Origin: G963676655 sp963678305
GTDB lineage: Bacteria; Verrucomicrobiota; Lentisphaeria; Victivallales; Victivallaceae
Assembly (NCBI GenBank): GCA_963678305.2
Contig: CAXXVV010000012.1
Coordinates: forward strand, 372,001 to 436,000
DNA: 64,000 nucleotides
Reading direction: 5' to 3'
Part shown: positions 35,255-45,300 of the stretch, one piece after another
Layout: every line of letters starts with the position of its first letter
Position numbering within the stretch: the first letter of the stretch is position 1
Translations under genes and position numbers: made by a program
Notes under the pieces: generated by a model
The model's input: the letters and a program-made list of their open reading frames with translations, nothing else
What the model was told of the DNA's origin: nothing
The model's database searches: none

Positions 35255-35604
35255 AATACTGGTAAGATACAACCGTCGCGCCGAAAATCAACCCTGACGC
35301 CGCTTTTTGAAGTAATTATATTCATCGCCATGATGGCTTGAGTTGAAAGCTTAAAGTTGAAAGTTGAAAGCAATGTGAGTGCAGGCATCGCGCCGGTTGT
35401 GAATCAACTGTATAGAAAGCCGGCAAAATCCATCTTATGTTCTTTTATCCATAATGAATATTCAATTGATCTACTACTTTTCCTGAAAAAACTTTTTCGT
35501 GATTTTTCGTGGTTGTAGACGGTGTTTTTACATGACTTACAAGAATATTTTCTGCTGAAATTGCCTGGAAAAATACGAAAAAAGAAAATTTTTGCAATGA
35601 CCTG
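35255..35604. other. intergenic region with two dispersed repeats upstream of the second regulator
   Basis: About 350 bp between divergent genes with no credible coding frame. It contains the GTTGAAAG repeat (35341-35370) and a 26-bp word shared with 49107-49132 in reverse orientation (35486-35511). The regulator promoter follows at 35605. Confidence 0.6.
35486..35511. repeat. dispersed repeat shared with 49107-49132 (inverted)
   Basis: All 26 bases match the reverse complement of 49107-49132 (core CACGAAAAATCACGAAAAAG). It is intergenic in both places, upstream of a regulator here and upstream of the GH2 gene there. Confidence 0.75.
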
Positions 35605-35632
35605 TTGACAAATCTTTGATGCATTGTATACT
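35605..35632 (+). promoter_or_regulatory. strong sigma-70 promoter for the second GntR-type regulator
   Basis: TTGACA (35605-35610), a 16-bp spacer and TATACT (35627-35632). A transcript would start near 35640, about 35 bases before ATG 35675. Confidence 0.75.
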
Positions 35633-35674
35633 TATAAGAGAAGTTGGAAGTAAACATTGTTTTTAAAGGTCCGT

Positions 35675-36694
35675 ATGAATAAGTTATTGAAATACAATGA
35701 AGCGAAACTGAAAGTGCTTAAACGGATTGCGGAATTGAATCTAAAACCGGGAGACGCGTTGCCCTCACAGGGCAAGCTTGTTGCGGGAGAGAGCTTCAGT
35801 ATGATCAGCTTGCGCCGGGCTTTGACCGATTTGGAGTCTGACGGCGTGATCGAGAAGCGTCAGGGCTGTCCGATGCGGCTAACCGCCAATTTTCATCAGG
35901 CTTCGTTCCAATGCACAGTGGCGTACATAAATATTTGCAATGCAATACCGCCGGGGTTCGCTGTCAGTAACCGTCCGGTTAAATCTGATCTGGTTTCATT
36001 CTTTACAGAGCACGGTATCCGGCTTGAAGCTATAACCACTACCAAGCCAACTGAGGAAGTGACGGCAAAACTGGCCGGAGTTGTCGGGGTAATCCTTTGC
36101 GGCTGGATTACGAGGGAATGGGTTGATTTTCTCCGGGTCTTCAAAATTCCGGTGATTGTTGTCGGTAACAACCCGTTTCCCGAAGAGTTTTCCGGTGTGT
36201 CAAACGACTGGCCGGCGGCAGTCGATTTGCTTTACGACGAGCTTGAAAAGCGCGGCGCCCGGCGTATCGCGTTTCTCAACAGTTCGGAACGCTATTATCC
36301 GACGCAGGGGATGTATGAGGCGTTTCGTCGCCGCACCCCTGATTTTACGGAATCGCTGGTGTTGTGCTGCGATTACCTTGACAGTTCCAGAGGCTTGGCC
36401 GATTTTTTGATAGCCAACCGGGACGCCGATGCTTTCCTGGTGGAAAAAGGGCTTATTTTCCCGTTCCTGGCGATAAGCCGGGAGTTTCCCGGAATGGAGA
36501 ACAAAATGGTCGGGATGATCGGGGAATCAAGAATAGATTTGGATTTCAAGTTCAGCCGCATGATGATGACTTATTTTGATGATACAATATTTGTTGAGGC
36601 CGGTAAATTTTTCCTGGATGAAATCAGTTCGGAAAAGCGTACCGTGTCTCATCGAATTTTGAGTCCGTCTTTGAGTTTTATGGGCATAAAATAA
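35675..36694 (+). CDS. GntR-type winged-helix regulator with sugar-binding-like C-terminal domain
   Basis: This 339-residue protein starts with a GntR-like winged helix (LKVLKRIAELNLKPGDALPSQG, ISLRRALTDLESDGVIEKRQG, about residues 8-65). A periplasmic-binding-protein-like domain follows (VAYINICNAI, GVILCGWITREWV, ARRIAFLNSS), as in LacI/AraR-type repressors. I chose ATG 35675, which has AAAGG ahead of it; the in-frame TTG at 35657 lacks one. It precedes a pseudopilin and a large DUF4838 protein in the same direction and is likely their regulator. Confidence 0.8.
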   Translation: MNKLLKYNEAKLKVLKRIAELNLKPGDALPSQGKLVAGESFSMISLRRALTDLESDGVIEKRQGCPMRLTANFHQASFQCTVAYINICNAIPPGFAVSNRPVKSDLVSFFTEHGIRLEAITTTKPTEEVTAKLAGVVGVILCGWITREWVDFLRVFKIPVIVVGNNPFPEEFSGVSNDWPAAVDLLYDELEKRGARRIAFLNSSERYYPTQGMYEAFRRRTPDFTESLVLCCDYLDSSRGLADFLIANRDADAFLVEKGLIFPFLAISREFPGMENKMVGMIGESRIDLDFKFSRMMMTYFDDTIFVEAGKFFLDEISSEKRTVSHRILSPSLSFMGIK

Positions 36695-36785
36695 GAAGTG
36701 TTATATTAAAGATGTAACTCACTATTAGTTAAGGATAAAATAAAAGATTAAACAAAAGGTTAAACAAAAGAGGAGAAATAAAAAC

Positions 36786-37472
36786 ATGAGATTATTAAGA
36801 TTCACACTGATTGAACTTCTGGTTGTAATAGCTATCATTGCTATTCTTGCTTCGATGTTACTGCCGGCGCTGGGAAAAGCCCGGATGAGTAGTAAGCGGA
36901 TTCATTGCGCGGCCAATCTGGGTAATATCGGTAAATTGATTGTCTCGTATTACGATGATTACGGATATATGGTTCCGAGCTCGATGAAAATCGGCAACAA
37001 CGGTTATAAATGGTGCGATATTATGTCTCAGATTTATCTTACAAGTCCGAAGTATACGTCGGCATGGAATAAAAATAATAAATACGCGATGATGTTCGGC
37101 ACCATTTTCGCGTGTGTGGAAATGTCCGATGAAAATCCGCTCAGGGTCAGCAAAAATTATTCATCGTATACCTACAATCGTTATGCATTTGCCCCCAACG
37201 AAAACAAAAGCCCCTGGTCGTTTCTGGATACGGTTGCCTATTATCCTTTCATAAAAATGAAGAATCCGTCACGCAATTTGTTGCTGATCGATGAAAGAGG
37301 CAGCAGGATGGGACATATATCTAAATCATATCATGTAAGTCAGGCCTATTATGTGGACTATCGTCATGGGCGTCAGTGTAATGTACTCATGTCCGATACT
37401 CACGTTGAATCGACAAAGTATGGCGCTAATCCCAAAAACCTCAGTCTTGACGGTGGGCAGACTGTTTTTTAA
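36786..37472 (+). CDS. pseudopilin-like protein
   Basis: This 228-residue protein starts with a pilin-type N-terminus (MRLLR then FTLIELLVVIAIIAILAS) and LPALGKARMSSKRIHCAANL. Near the C-terminus HGRQCNVLMSDTH corresponds to the H-x9-DG signature with Gly replaced by Thr. An AGGAG ribosome site precedes the start. It sits between a GntR-type regulator and a DUF4838 carbohydrate-active protein, repeating the order seen at 8.2-12.7 kb and 42.4-47.8 kb. Confidence 0.83.
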   Translation: MRLLRFTLIELLVVIAIIAILASMLLPALGKARMSSKRIHCAANLGNIGKLIVSYYDDYGYMVPSSMKIGNNGYKWCDIMSQIYLTSPKYTSAWNKNNKYAMMFGTIFACVEMSDENPLRVSKNYSSYTYNRYAFAPNENKSPWSFLDTVAYYPFIKMKNPSRNLLLIDERGSRMGHISKSYHVSQAYYVDYRHGRQCNVLMSDTHVESTKYGANPKNLSLDGGQTVF

Positions 37473-37561
37473 TCTTACTTTGTACTTATATATTATTATT
37501 AAAACCATACCGGGGGCGCAGTTGGCGTTTTGATTCCGGGTAAATTATTACGGAGTTTTTT

Positions 37562-40324
37562 ATGAAGAGAATTATTTTCATCCTGACAATTTTAGCTTTT
37601 ACGGTTCGGGCCGATGAATGGTTTTTCAAAGACGGCAAGACCGCTTGGAAAATATATTTACCGGAAAAGGCCGGAATAACTGAAAAGTATGCCGCTCAGG
37701 AATTGAAAACCATGCTGAAAAAAATCAGTGGCGCCGACTTCAGAATTATCAACGGCGGTAAGATACCGGCGCAATCGGCGGTGGTTATCGGACCGAGCGG
37801 AAAGGCAGCTCCTGACAAGCTGGATTCATTCTCGATCGACACTAGTAAAGGAAACCTTTACTTGAAAGGGAATAGGCCCCGTGCTACACTTTACGCGGTT
37901 TACAGTTTCCTGCAAAATGAGCTGGGTGCCCGCTGGTTCTGGATCGGTGAAGACGGTGAATACTATAAACCTTTAACTAAATGGCGTTTACCGAAACTGG
38001 ACCGGAAAGAAACCGCCGCGTTTCAATACCGGGCTTTGACAACAGTCGGAAATCAACGCTACCCGGCCAATGGTTATTGGCTGGCGCGCAACAAACTCAA
38101 TTATTATGCCAAGCGAAGAGAAATCCGGGATCTGACCGGAATGGTTAAAACTCCGGTCGGCGTCAGCTCCCACCTGATCAGTGTTCCCAAGTCAATGTTC
38201 AAGGATCATCCCGAATGGTTTTCCATGGTCAACGGCAAACGGATTCCGGAGGGAAATGCCGGATGCTGGTCAAACCCGGAATTCACCCGGTATATTGTTG
38301 AAAAACTTACCACGTTGGCAAAAAATTCCGATGCCGAACTTATGAACGTGTTCCCGGCTGATATTACGACCAGGTGTCAGTGTCCGGAATGTACCCGTGA
38401 TCCCGATCCGTCCTCCCGCTGGTATAATTACTACCGGAAATTGCAGGAAGAGATTCATAAAACCCTGCCGAATCTGCGTTTTGCGGGTATTGCCTATATG
38501 GAGTACCGGCCGGTGCCGCGTGCCGAGGTAAAGGGGATGGATTTTGTGATGTACTGCCAATCTGACCGTTGTTACGTGCATAAATTCAATGACCCCAGGT
38601 GCAAACGGAATGCAGATTCGTTGAAAGAGTTGAACCGCTGGATGAAAAAGTGCCGGATGGCGATTTACGGCTATCATTTCGATGCATTCAACTGTCCAAT
38701 GATCCTGCCGTTCTGGAATATTCTGGCTGATGAGATTCGTTACTATCACCGGAACGGCAATATTGCTTTCATGAAAACCGAATTTCCGGTTGGCCGTCCC
38801 AAACGGCAGAAACCTGAGGATATGTATCATATCACGTCCCGCCTGGCCGGTTACATTTATGCCCAGCTTGTCTGGAATCCGAACCTGTCGGTTGACAAGA
38901 TCATTGACGACTGGTGCGACAATGTGTTCGGCCCGGCCGCGCCGGAAATGGCTTCATATTACCGTCGGATGGCTCGCGACTGGGAACATTCCGGCGCCCA
39001 TATAACCTACTATACCCACCCGCCACAGGGATTTGCCGGGAAATTTGTCAGTAATGACCTGATCAAGTTTGCCGAAAAGAATTTCAGGACTGCCGCCGCC
39101 AAACTGAAAGGACACCCCCGCGAACTCCGGCAGCTTAAAATCGAAGCGGCAATTTTTGATAAATGGAAACTCGCCGCTCAGGTTTCGCGACCCGCTGTCA
39201 ACGTGATTAAAACCGGCAACGCGGAACAAGTTCCGGCTTTCCAGATGATCGACCGCCAGAAAAAAGTGACCGATACCAAAGTAAAAATTTACCGTAATGA
39301 TTCGGCGTTGGTAATTCGCGTTAACTGTCCGAATATTCCAGGTCTTGCGGCCGGCAAACCGGGGAATGACAACTTCTGGGGAAGCGGTCCGTGTGATCGG
39401 CTGGAAATCTTCCTTAACCTCAATGACGGAAGTCAATACCGCCATTTCGCGCTGAATCGCGGCGGCGGCTGGTTTGAAGCTCTCGGCGGCGACCGTAGTT
39501 GGACCATAAACTGGAAACGGAAGATCACCAATACTAAAGACGGCTGGATTGCTGAAATCGAACTGCCTTTTTCCGAATTGAAAGTTTTCCCCGGCAAGAA
39601 AGACCAGTGGAGTATCACGGTCAACCGGTATTCAAAACCGCATTCGGGTTTTCCAGCCCCGGCTTTCCACGATCCTTCATCCGGGGCAACGCTCAACTTT
39701 TCCGGTACTGCCAAACCGCAGCATAATCTGGTGTGGATCAGCACCAGGCCGGGTAAGATCACCAGCTTTTTTCCGGGTCTGCTGCGCTCCGGGTGGAATT
39801 ACCGGCATTATGATTCCCCGGCCGAAGCGCTGAAATATGATCTTTCCGACGCGCAAATGATTGTCCTTACGGTCAGCGACTGGAGGAAGGTTCCTAAAAA
39901 ACTGTTTACAGAAAAAATAATCCCGGCGGTTCGCAATGGCGCGGTTCTGCTTCTGGAAGTTAACCATGCTCCGCTGGCAAAATATTTTGACGACAAATCA
40001 TTTGCGCTCCGCTTTGGCGAGAAAGACCTGCTTAATCCCCGCAAGGCGGTTTATCCGCCGGAAACTCCGGACGCGTTAAGAAAAACTTACCCCATGCCGC
40101 CGCCGGCGTATTATATCCCCGCCGTTTCCAAAGACTGGAAAGTCATCGGGCGAATCAAGCTGAAAACCGGTTCTGAAGAACCGTTTATGCTGGCCCGGCG
40201 TTACGGCAAGGGAGTAATATTTGTAACCAAATTCAACGGCGGCTGGCCGCGCGCCGCCAAATATGTCGTTCCCCGGATTAACTACCTGAGCGACAATGCC
40301 AAAAAACTGAGTGCCGCGCAATAA
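37562..40324 (+). CDS. secreted DUF4838/alpha-glucuronidase-like multi-domain protein
   Basis: This 920-residue protein has a signal peptide (MKRIIFILTILAFTVRA). Residues about 25-130 resemble the N-terminal domain of alpha-glucuronidases (AAQELKTMLKKISGADFR ... LGARWFW). A DUF4838-type catalytic-like barrel follows at about 190-470 (HPEWFSMVNGKR, MNVFPADI, CQCPECTRD). Next is a CBM9-like beta-sandwich at about 575-740 (SALVIRVNCPN, GSGPCDRLEIFLN). The C-terminal domain (745-920) resembles a class-I glutamine-amidotransferase/ThuA-like fold. It probably binds and trims an acidic polysaccharide; the linkage is unknown. Confidence 0.78.
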   Translation: MKRIIFILTILAFTVRADEWFFKDGKTAWKIYLPEKAGITEKYAAQELKTMLKKISGADFRIINGGKIPAQSAVVIGPSGKAAPDKLDSFSIDTSKGNLYLKGNRPRATLYAVYSFLQNELGARWFWIGEDGEYYKPLTKWRLPKLDRKETAAFQYRALTTVGNQRYPANGYWLARNKLNYYAKRREIRDLTGMVKTPVGVSSHLISVPKSMFKDHPEWFSMVNGKRIPEGNAGCWSNPEFTRYIVEKLTTLAKNSDAELMNVFPADITTRCQCPECTRDPDPSSRWYNYYRKLQEEIHKTLPNLRFAGIAYMEYRPVPRAEVKGMDFVMYCQSDRCYVHKFNDPRCKRNADSLKELNRWMKKCRMAIYGYHFDAFNCPMILPFWNILADEIRYYHRNGNIAFMKTEFPVGRPKRQKPEDMYHITSRLAGYIYAQLVWNPNLSVDKIIDDWCDNVFGPAAPEMASYYRRMARDWEHSGAHITYYTHPPQGFAGKFVSNDLIKFAEKNFRTAAAKLKGHPRELRQLKIEAAIFDKWKLAAQVSRPAVNVIKTGNAEQVPAFQMIDRQKKVTDTKVKIYRNDSALVIRVNCPNIPGLAAGKPGNDNFWGSGPCDRLEIFLNLNDGSQYRHFALNRGGGWFEALGGDRSWTINWKRKITNTKDGWIAEIELPFSELKVFPGKKDQWSITVNRYSKPHSGFPAPAFHDPSSGATLNFSGTAKPQHNLVWISTRPGKITSFFPGLLRSGWNYRHYDSPAEALKYDLSDAQMIVLTVSDWRKVPKKLFTEKIIPAVRNGAVLLLEVNHAPLAKYFDDKSFALRFGEKDLLNPRKAVYPPETPDALRKTYPMPPPAYYIPAVSKDWKVIGRIKLKTGSEEPFMLARRYGKGVIFVTKFNGGWPRAAKYVVPRINYLSDNAKKLSAAQ

Positions 40325-40361
40325 GCTGATGTTGTTTCATTGTTCCGCCCGAGATCCGCGT

Positions 40362-41582
40362 TCAAATAATTCTGCCGGATAACCGGGGATTGGCGAAGAC
40401 CGGGTAGAAAAATTTGGTGTCAAACGGGGCAGGGCGGGCGTCGCGGACATAAAGTTTCAAGGTTTGCGCGTTCCCCAGCTCTATTTTGATTTTGTTTGTT
40501 GGAGCGTTGATGCCGAGCGGGTCGGATACATGGGCGATGTTGTCATCAAGCATGACCATGAAAATAGCTTCGGTTTCATTGACGGAACCGCGATTCAAGC
40601 CTGTTTCCGTTTCAAAATATTGGAATGTATTGCGCGGAATCCGGTATTCGACAAACGCTTCCCGCCCGCCGACAATGTTCGGGGCCATATTCGGTAGCAA
40701 GGCTATTCCGGGAACGTCCCTGTCTCCAAGGTTAAGTTTCAACGGTTGATCAATTGCTTTACCCGGTATCCGGTCGATCATGACCCCGTAATTGAACAGC
40801 ATGTCACAGGACTGTTTGAGCGGAACCAGTTCCCGGAGGTCAATCACGTTCGGGTTTTTTGCATCCGGTTCAGCTATGATCTGACGGATTGAGAACAGCA
40901 GATCCGCGAACAGTTGAGCGCAAAGAGTTAAAGTGCGTGATGCTGATGCCTGTGCCGCTGCGTGGTCGTCTTCCATGATCGCGGTGATGATCGGGATTAC
41001 TTCCGCCGTAGAATGCAGTCTCAGGATCTCCAATTCCTCGATCAGGCGCCATTTCAGTTCGTCAAGTCCTGATGCCAGTTGTCTCGGAGCATACTTTTCG
41101 ACCGGGATTTTTCCGGATATTTTTTCAATGGTCGAATGGAAAATAAAGCATTTATCTTTTGGCGGTAAAAGTTGTTTTATCAGACGTTCGTCAAAGACAT
41201 GCGCCGCCTGGCCGGTGTCGCCGATTATATGTGACAGGCATCCGGTAAATTTTGCCGCTTTGACTTTGTTCCCGGAACTCATGTTTTTGAAGACCGCATC
41301 AAGCCAGTGATCGATGATTTCCGGATAAGTATTTCTGATATCCAGAGGTTTAAAAACAGCGTGGCAATTCCTGTTTCCGGAAACAGGAAGCATGGCGTAC
41401 TCCCGCCACTCATGGTCGATCCGGTCATTTTGCGCGGCTTGCAACTCTCCGGCGGCAAAATAATCCGGAAAATTTGAGGCGTAAATAATAACCTCGGATA
41501 AAGGCCGCCAGAACTTCTCGGATTTACCAGTCAGCCAGCTTATTGCCGTTTGAGATATATGTTTGTGCATTTGAGTATTCAT
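40362..41582 (-). CDS. zinc-dependent phospholipase C/S1-P1 nuclease-like domain with C-terminal NPCBM-like domain
   Basis: This 406-residue protein has an N-terminal helical part (HKHISQTAISWLTG; CLSHIIGDTGQAAHVFDE; FHSTIEKISG) that matches the zinc-ligand spacing of bacterial phospholipase C/P1-nuclease proteins. A C-terminal beta part (about 270-400, LLPNMAPNIVGGREAFVEYRIP, LKLYVRDA) resembles NPCBM carbohydrate-binding domains. No signal peptide is visible from ATG 41582, which I chose because it lies 4 bp past the stop of the upstream gene; an upstream in-frame start at 41651 would overlap that gene. Substrate unknown. Confidence 0.62.
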   Translation of the reverse strand: MNTQMHKHISQTAISWLTGKSEKFWRPLSEVIIYASNFPDYFAAGELQAAQNDRIDHEWREYAMLPVSGNRNCHAVFKPLDIRNTYPEIIDHWLDAVFKNMSSGNKVKAAKFTGCLSHIIGDTGQAAHVFDERLIKQLLPPKDKCFIFHSTIEKISGKIPVEKYAPRQLASGLDELKWRLIEELEILRLHSTAEVIPIITAIMEDDHAAAQASASRTLTLCAQLFADLLFSIRQIIAEPDAKNPNVIDLRELVPLKQSCDMLFNYGVMIDRIPGKAIDQPLKLNLGDRDVPGIALLPNMAPNIVGGREAFVEYRIPRNTFQYFETETGLNRGSVNETEAIFMVMLDDNIAHVSDPLGINAPTNKIKIELGNAQTLKLYVRDARPAPFDTKFFYPVFANPRLSGRII

Positions 41583-41586
41583 AAGT

Positions 41587-42354
41587 TTAAATATCCGGCC
41601 AGTTGTGACGTTTTGCAAGTTTGCCAAAGGCCTGAATAACGCCGGCGGCATAGGGTTGGTCGGCGATTTCGCCGTTATATTTCAGGACATGTTCTTTTAC
41701 TGCCGGGGCGGCATTGGCGGGGCAGATGTAATGCTTGGCAACTTCCGGCTGCATCATGGCAAGATCGGTCAGTTCATCCCCGGCGACGATTATCCGTTCG
41801 GGCGGCAGTCCAACTTCCACAAACGGGGAAGCCTTTGACATGAATGCCGGGCGCGCGACGAACATACGGCCGTCAAACCGGCATATAAGTTCATCGTCGT
41901 TGAGAAACTTTTCCAGATAATGCCTGAACCGGTTGAAATCCTCGCTTCCCGCCAGTTGATAACAGAACAGATGCCCGTAATATACGACTTTTTCAGCTTC
42001 AAACCGGCCCGATATGTCATGGATCATCGGATTGAATTTTGAATGCTGAAATTCCCTGAGCTGCTTCTCCATATTGGCGGTATAGGGTTGAATCAGTTCC
42101 GGTTGGTCATCGACAGTTGCCGCTATGCGCAAGCCGAATTCCGCCATCAGGTATTCGGGTTTTGATTTTACTTTACTGAGTTTGACCAGATCCCATTGAC
42201 CGTTAACATCCCAGGTGGTATTTATGCCCCATTTGAAGCCGTGTTCAGTCAGGGAATCAAGAAAAGTGCTGAAAATATCCGGGAAGCGGGCGTACTCGGC
42301 ATAGTCGCCGCCCAGAGCCGTACCGTCCAGGTCGGTAATAAAAAGCATATCCAT
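41587..42354 (-). CDS. HAD-superfamily hydrolase, sucrose-phosphatase-like (Cof/IIB type)
   Basis: This 255-residue protein has motif I MLFITDLDGTAL, the lysine motif around FMSKASPF, and motif IV RIIVAGDELTDLAMM, which places it in HAD subclass IIB with sugar-phosphate phosphatases. It would dephosphorylate a sugar phosphate in the cytoplasm. It lies 16 bp after the 1085-residue heparinase and 4 bp before the phospholipase-like gene, so the three probably share a transcript, perhaps handling breakdown products of the same polysaccharide. Confidence 0.85.
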   Translation of the reverse strand: MDMLFITDLDGTALGGDYAEYARFPDIFSTFLDSLTEHGFKWGINTTWDVNGQWDLVKLSKVKSKPEYLMAEFGLRIAATVDDQPELIQPYTANMEKQLREFQHSKFNPMIHDISGRFEAEKVVYYGHLFCYQLAGSEDFNRFRHYLEKFLNDDELICRFDGRMFVARPAFMSKASPFVEVGLPPERIIVAGDELTDLAMMQPEVAKHYICPANAAPAVKEHVLKYNGEIADQPYAAGVIQAFGKLAKRHNWPDI

Positions 42355-42370
42355 ATATGTTAAACAAAAG

Positions 42371-45300
42371 TCATTTGGTTATTTTTACATCAAATTCAAC
42401 TACGACCGGCTTATCTTTTTCCACGTCAATGGTGTATTCGCCCGGTGAATAGCACTTGACTTTCAAACATTTGGCATCTTTATTGTCCGGGCCTTTTGAA
42501 TTGATAAATTCAGCGCCGGTCGTCAATTTCCAGCCTTTGTCATCAAAGCTGAGCGGTTTGCCGTTGACTGTAATATTCACGTATTTGAACCAGACGAGAT
42601 TTTTCTGCTGCGGTTTCGGCAGCCAGGCTCCGAGAAATACCAGTTGAGCTTTGCCGCTGCCGGTCGGAGTGAAGACTATTTTGACTTTCCGCCATACGTC
42701 CTGTTTGAAGAACGCCCGGGCCGACAGATAGTAGTCCTGCTTGTCTTTGCGCCAGGCGGCTTTGAATATATTGACGCTTTTACTGCATTTGTCCTTTTCC
42801 GGCAGCAGTTTGATACGCGCTTTCTCCGCATTGATGTCGAGACGCGCCCAGGTATGCAGCGCTTTCGCGGCCGGGGCGGCTGTTGCTATTGCGGTTGCGG
42901 CGGTTACGCCGATTACGGCTTTTTTCAGATTGATCATGGCTGGAACCTTTCTTTGTTTTCCTGTTCTGTCAATAAGATATTCTGTTGTTTTCAGTTTGCC
43001 GCTTTCATAGATGAGAGTCCTGCTTTTACCATGATACAGGCGCTTTCCTGATTTTTCCAGTAAAGTACAGCCGGAAGAGATAATTCGGATCAGTTCCCCC
43101 TCCGGAGTGAATCGACAGAAAGTCAGTCTGCCGTCAGTCTTAATTCCGCTTTTGGAATCTTCAATGGTTGATTCCGCAGTCTTAATCAGAATTATATCCT
43201 TGCAGTTCGGCCATTTGATAGTACTTTTAACGCCATACTTGACCTTCTCCGAAGAGCATTCCGGCATTGGCATCTTCAGCTTTTTAGGATAGAGCATCAG
43301 CAGAAAATCAGGTTTGATCGACTTAACCTTGAGACTGGCGCGCTGGTGGGCTGCGTCCCGGGTCGGCTGGTACAGGTCAAGGGTGATTTTCCCGTTTAAC
43401 GGCCAAAGCGCTTTGATCGTACAGGCTGCATCCGGAGTTGATTCAATCTTTTCCAGGTCTACGTCCCGGCTGGCAATCAGGTTGGAGGCGTCAAATGTAA
43501 TTCCTGTGACATTTTTAGGATTGTATTCCACCGGGACTCTGGTGTTGGCTCCTGGCGCATATTTGACCAGCATTCCCTTGAGGAAAGAATATCCCTGGGT
43601 GACGCCGCTGAATTCAATAATATTTTCGCCTTTCTTGAGATCAAAAACGTATGGCTTATGCATCTTTTTATGATTCCTTGTGACCAGGAACCAGTCATAA
43701 TCGATAGAAAAAGCTATCTGGGATCGTCCGTATGTTTTGCCGTTGATGCTGATTTCCACTTCGCTGGCATAGCCCGGATGATTTTTCGCAAAAGCCCACA
43801 TGATATATTTGCCGGGTTCAGGAACATTTATTTTGAATTTAGTGTAACCGGCAAGGTGCTTGAAAATCTGATAGCCCGGTTTTTTGAAGTTGTAATTGGT
43901 GCCGGTTTCACAGTTCGATATAGCTTTTCCTGTATAAGCATACGGGATCAATTTAATCTCCCGCCTGTTGTCGGTGGCGATCCGGTTGCCTCTTGCCAGT
44001 TGCAGTAAACTGGTGTATTCGTGAACCTTGCCGTCCTTGTTGATATCATCGTAAACCAGCGAATATGGCGGCGTCTCCGCCTGGTTGACGAATATCACAT
44101 TGCGGAAAGCCTTTTTTACCGGATTAAAAAGTTGGCGGCTGGCATGCTGGTAACGGTTGAAAAAATCATACGCGTCTTTCTGATCAACCCGGACAAAGCT
44201 GATTTTGTCATTAGCGATATACCGGTCAATATCGGAAAACGTTCCGGATTGGCGCATGGTTGGGTCAAAAGCTTCTCCCTTTCCGTCGATCAGTACCAGA
44301 CTGTGGGCTTCGGGCGGGGTTGCTGAATTAGTGATTTTTGCGTCATTGCCATAGCCTGAATCAATCAGCCATTTTCGTTTGTAACCGTAAAGGTTGAAAT
44401 GGCCCCGGTCTGCCTGGGAATGGGCGGAATAGTCGTATTTTCCGGCGTAAATAAACATAAATACATCCTGTTCGGTCCAGCCGCTGCGGAAAGCGGCCAA
44501 ACCACCGTATTTGAATAATTTACTTAAACCGAGCTCTTTGGTGGGATTAAAATCAGTTTTAGGGGTGTGTCCGAAAATCAACGCGAATGAGTTGGATAAG
44601 TAGCGGGGGAATCTTCCATAAAGTCGGGAAACCAGGAAGTCTCCTCTGGTCGGATATTCTTTTTGAAGCATAAACGGAATATTACGCGTGGTGGGTTTGT
44701 AGGTTCCGTCGCTGAAATTATCGAATTCGCTGTTCCATGGTAGAAGACACCAGGTCAGCCATGTCAAAGTATTTTTAAGGTTGGTTTTGGCAAAATAATC
44801 GACGTTTTGTTCTCTTGACAGTGCTTGCAGGAAGAGCATCTGGTTGCCGGCGGTGTAGCAAAAATAGTTGCTTCCCTCTGGGAAAACTCCATCTGGCCTG
44901 ACCGCGACATTCAGCCAGCTGAGAGTGTAACGCAAGGCGCGGTCCAGCCATAAGTCGACTGGCCAGTCGGTTTCATTTTTTAACGTCATGCACGCAATGC
45001 CCAATGCTCCGGTTTCGCCTGCCGTATAATTTTTATAGAAGCTGTAGCCGTATTCCGCGGTTCCGATCATTTCGTAGGTTATTTTGCAGAAATATGTCAG
45101 GCCCTTGCGGATATCGAAGCGCTGTTTTTCGGTCATTTGATCATAGAGTGTGTCGTAGACAAATGAAATCGGGATCAGAATGAAGGTTGTTGAATTGCCT
45201 CGCTGCATCCAGTCGGCAAATTTACCGGTTTCCCTGATCGGAACTTTTTCGTAATGCGCATTGACGAAGGTGGTTGTCAGCTCAATGGCGCGCCGGGAAT

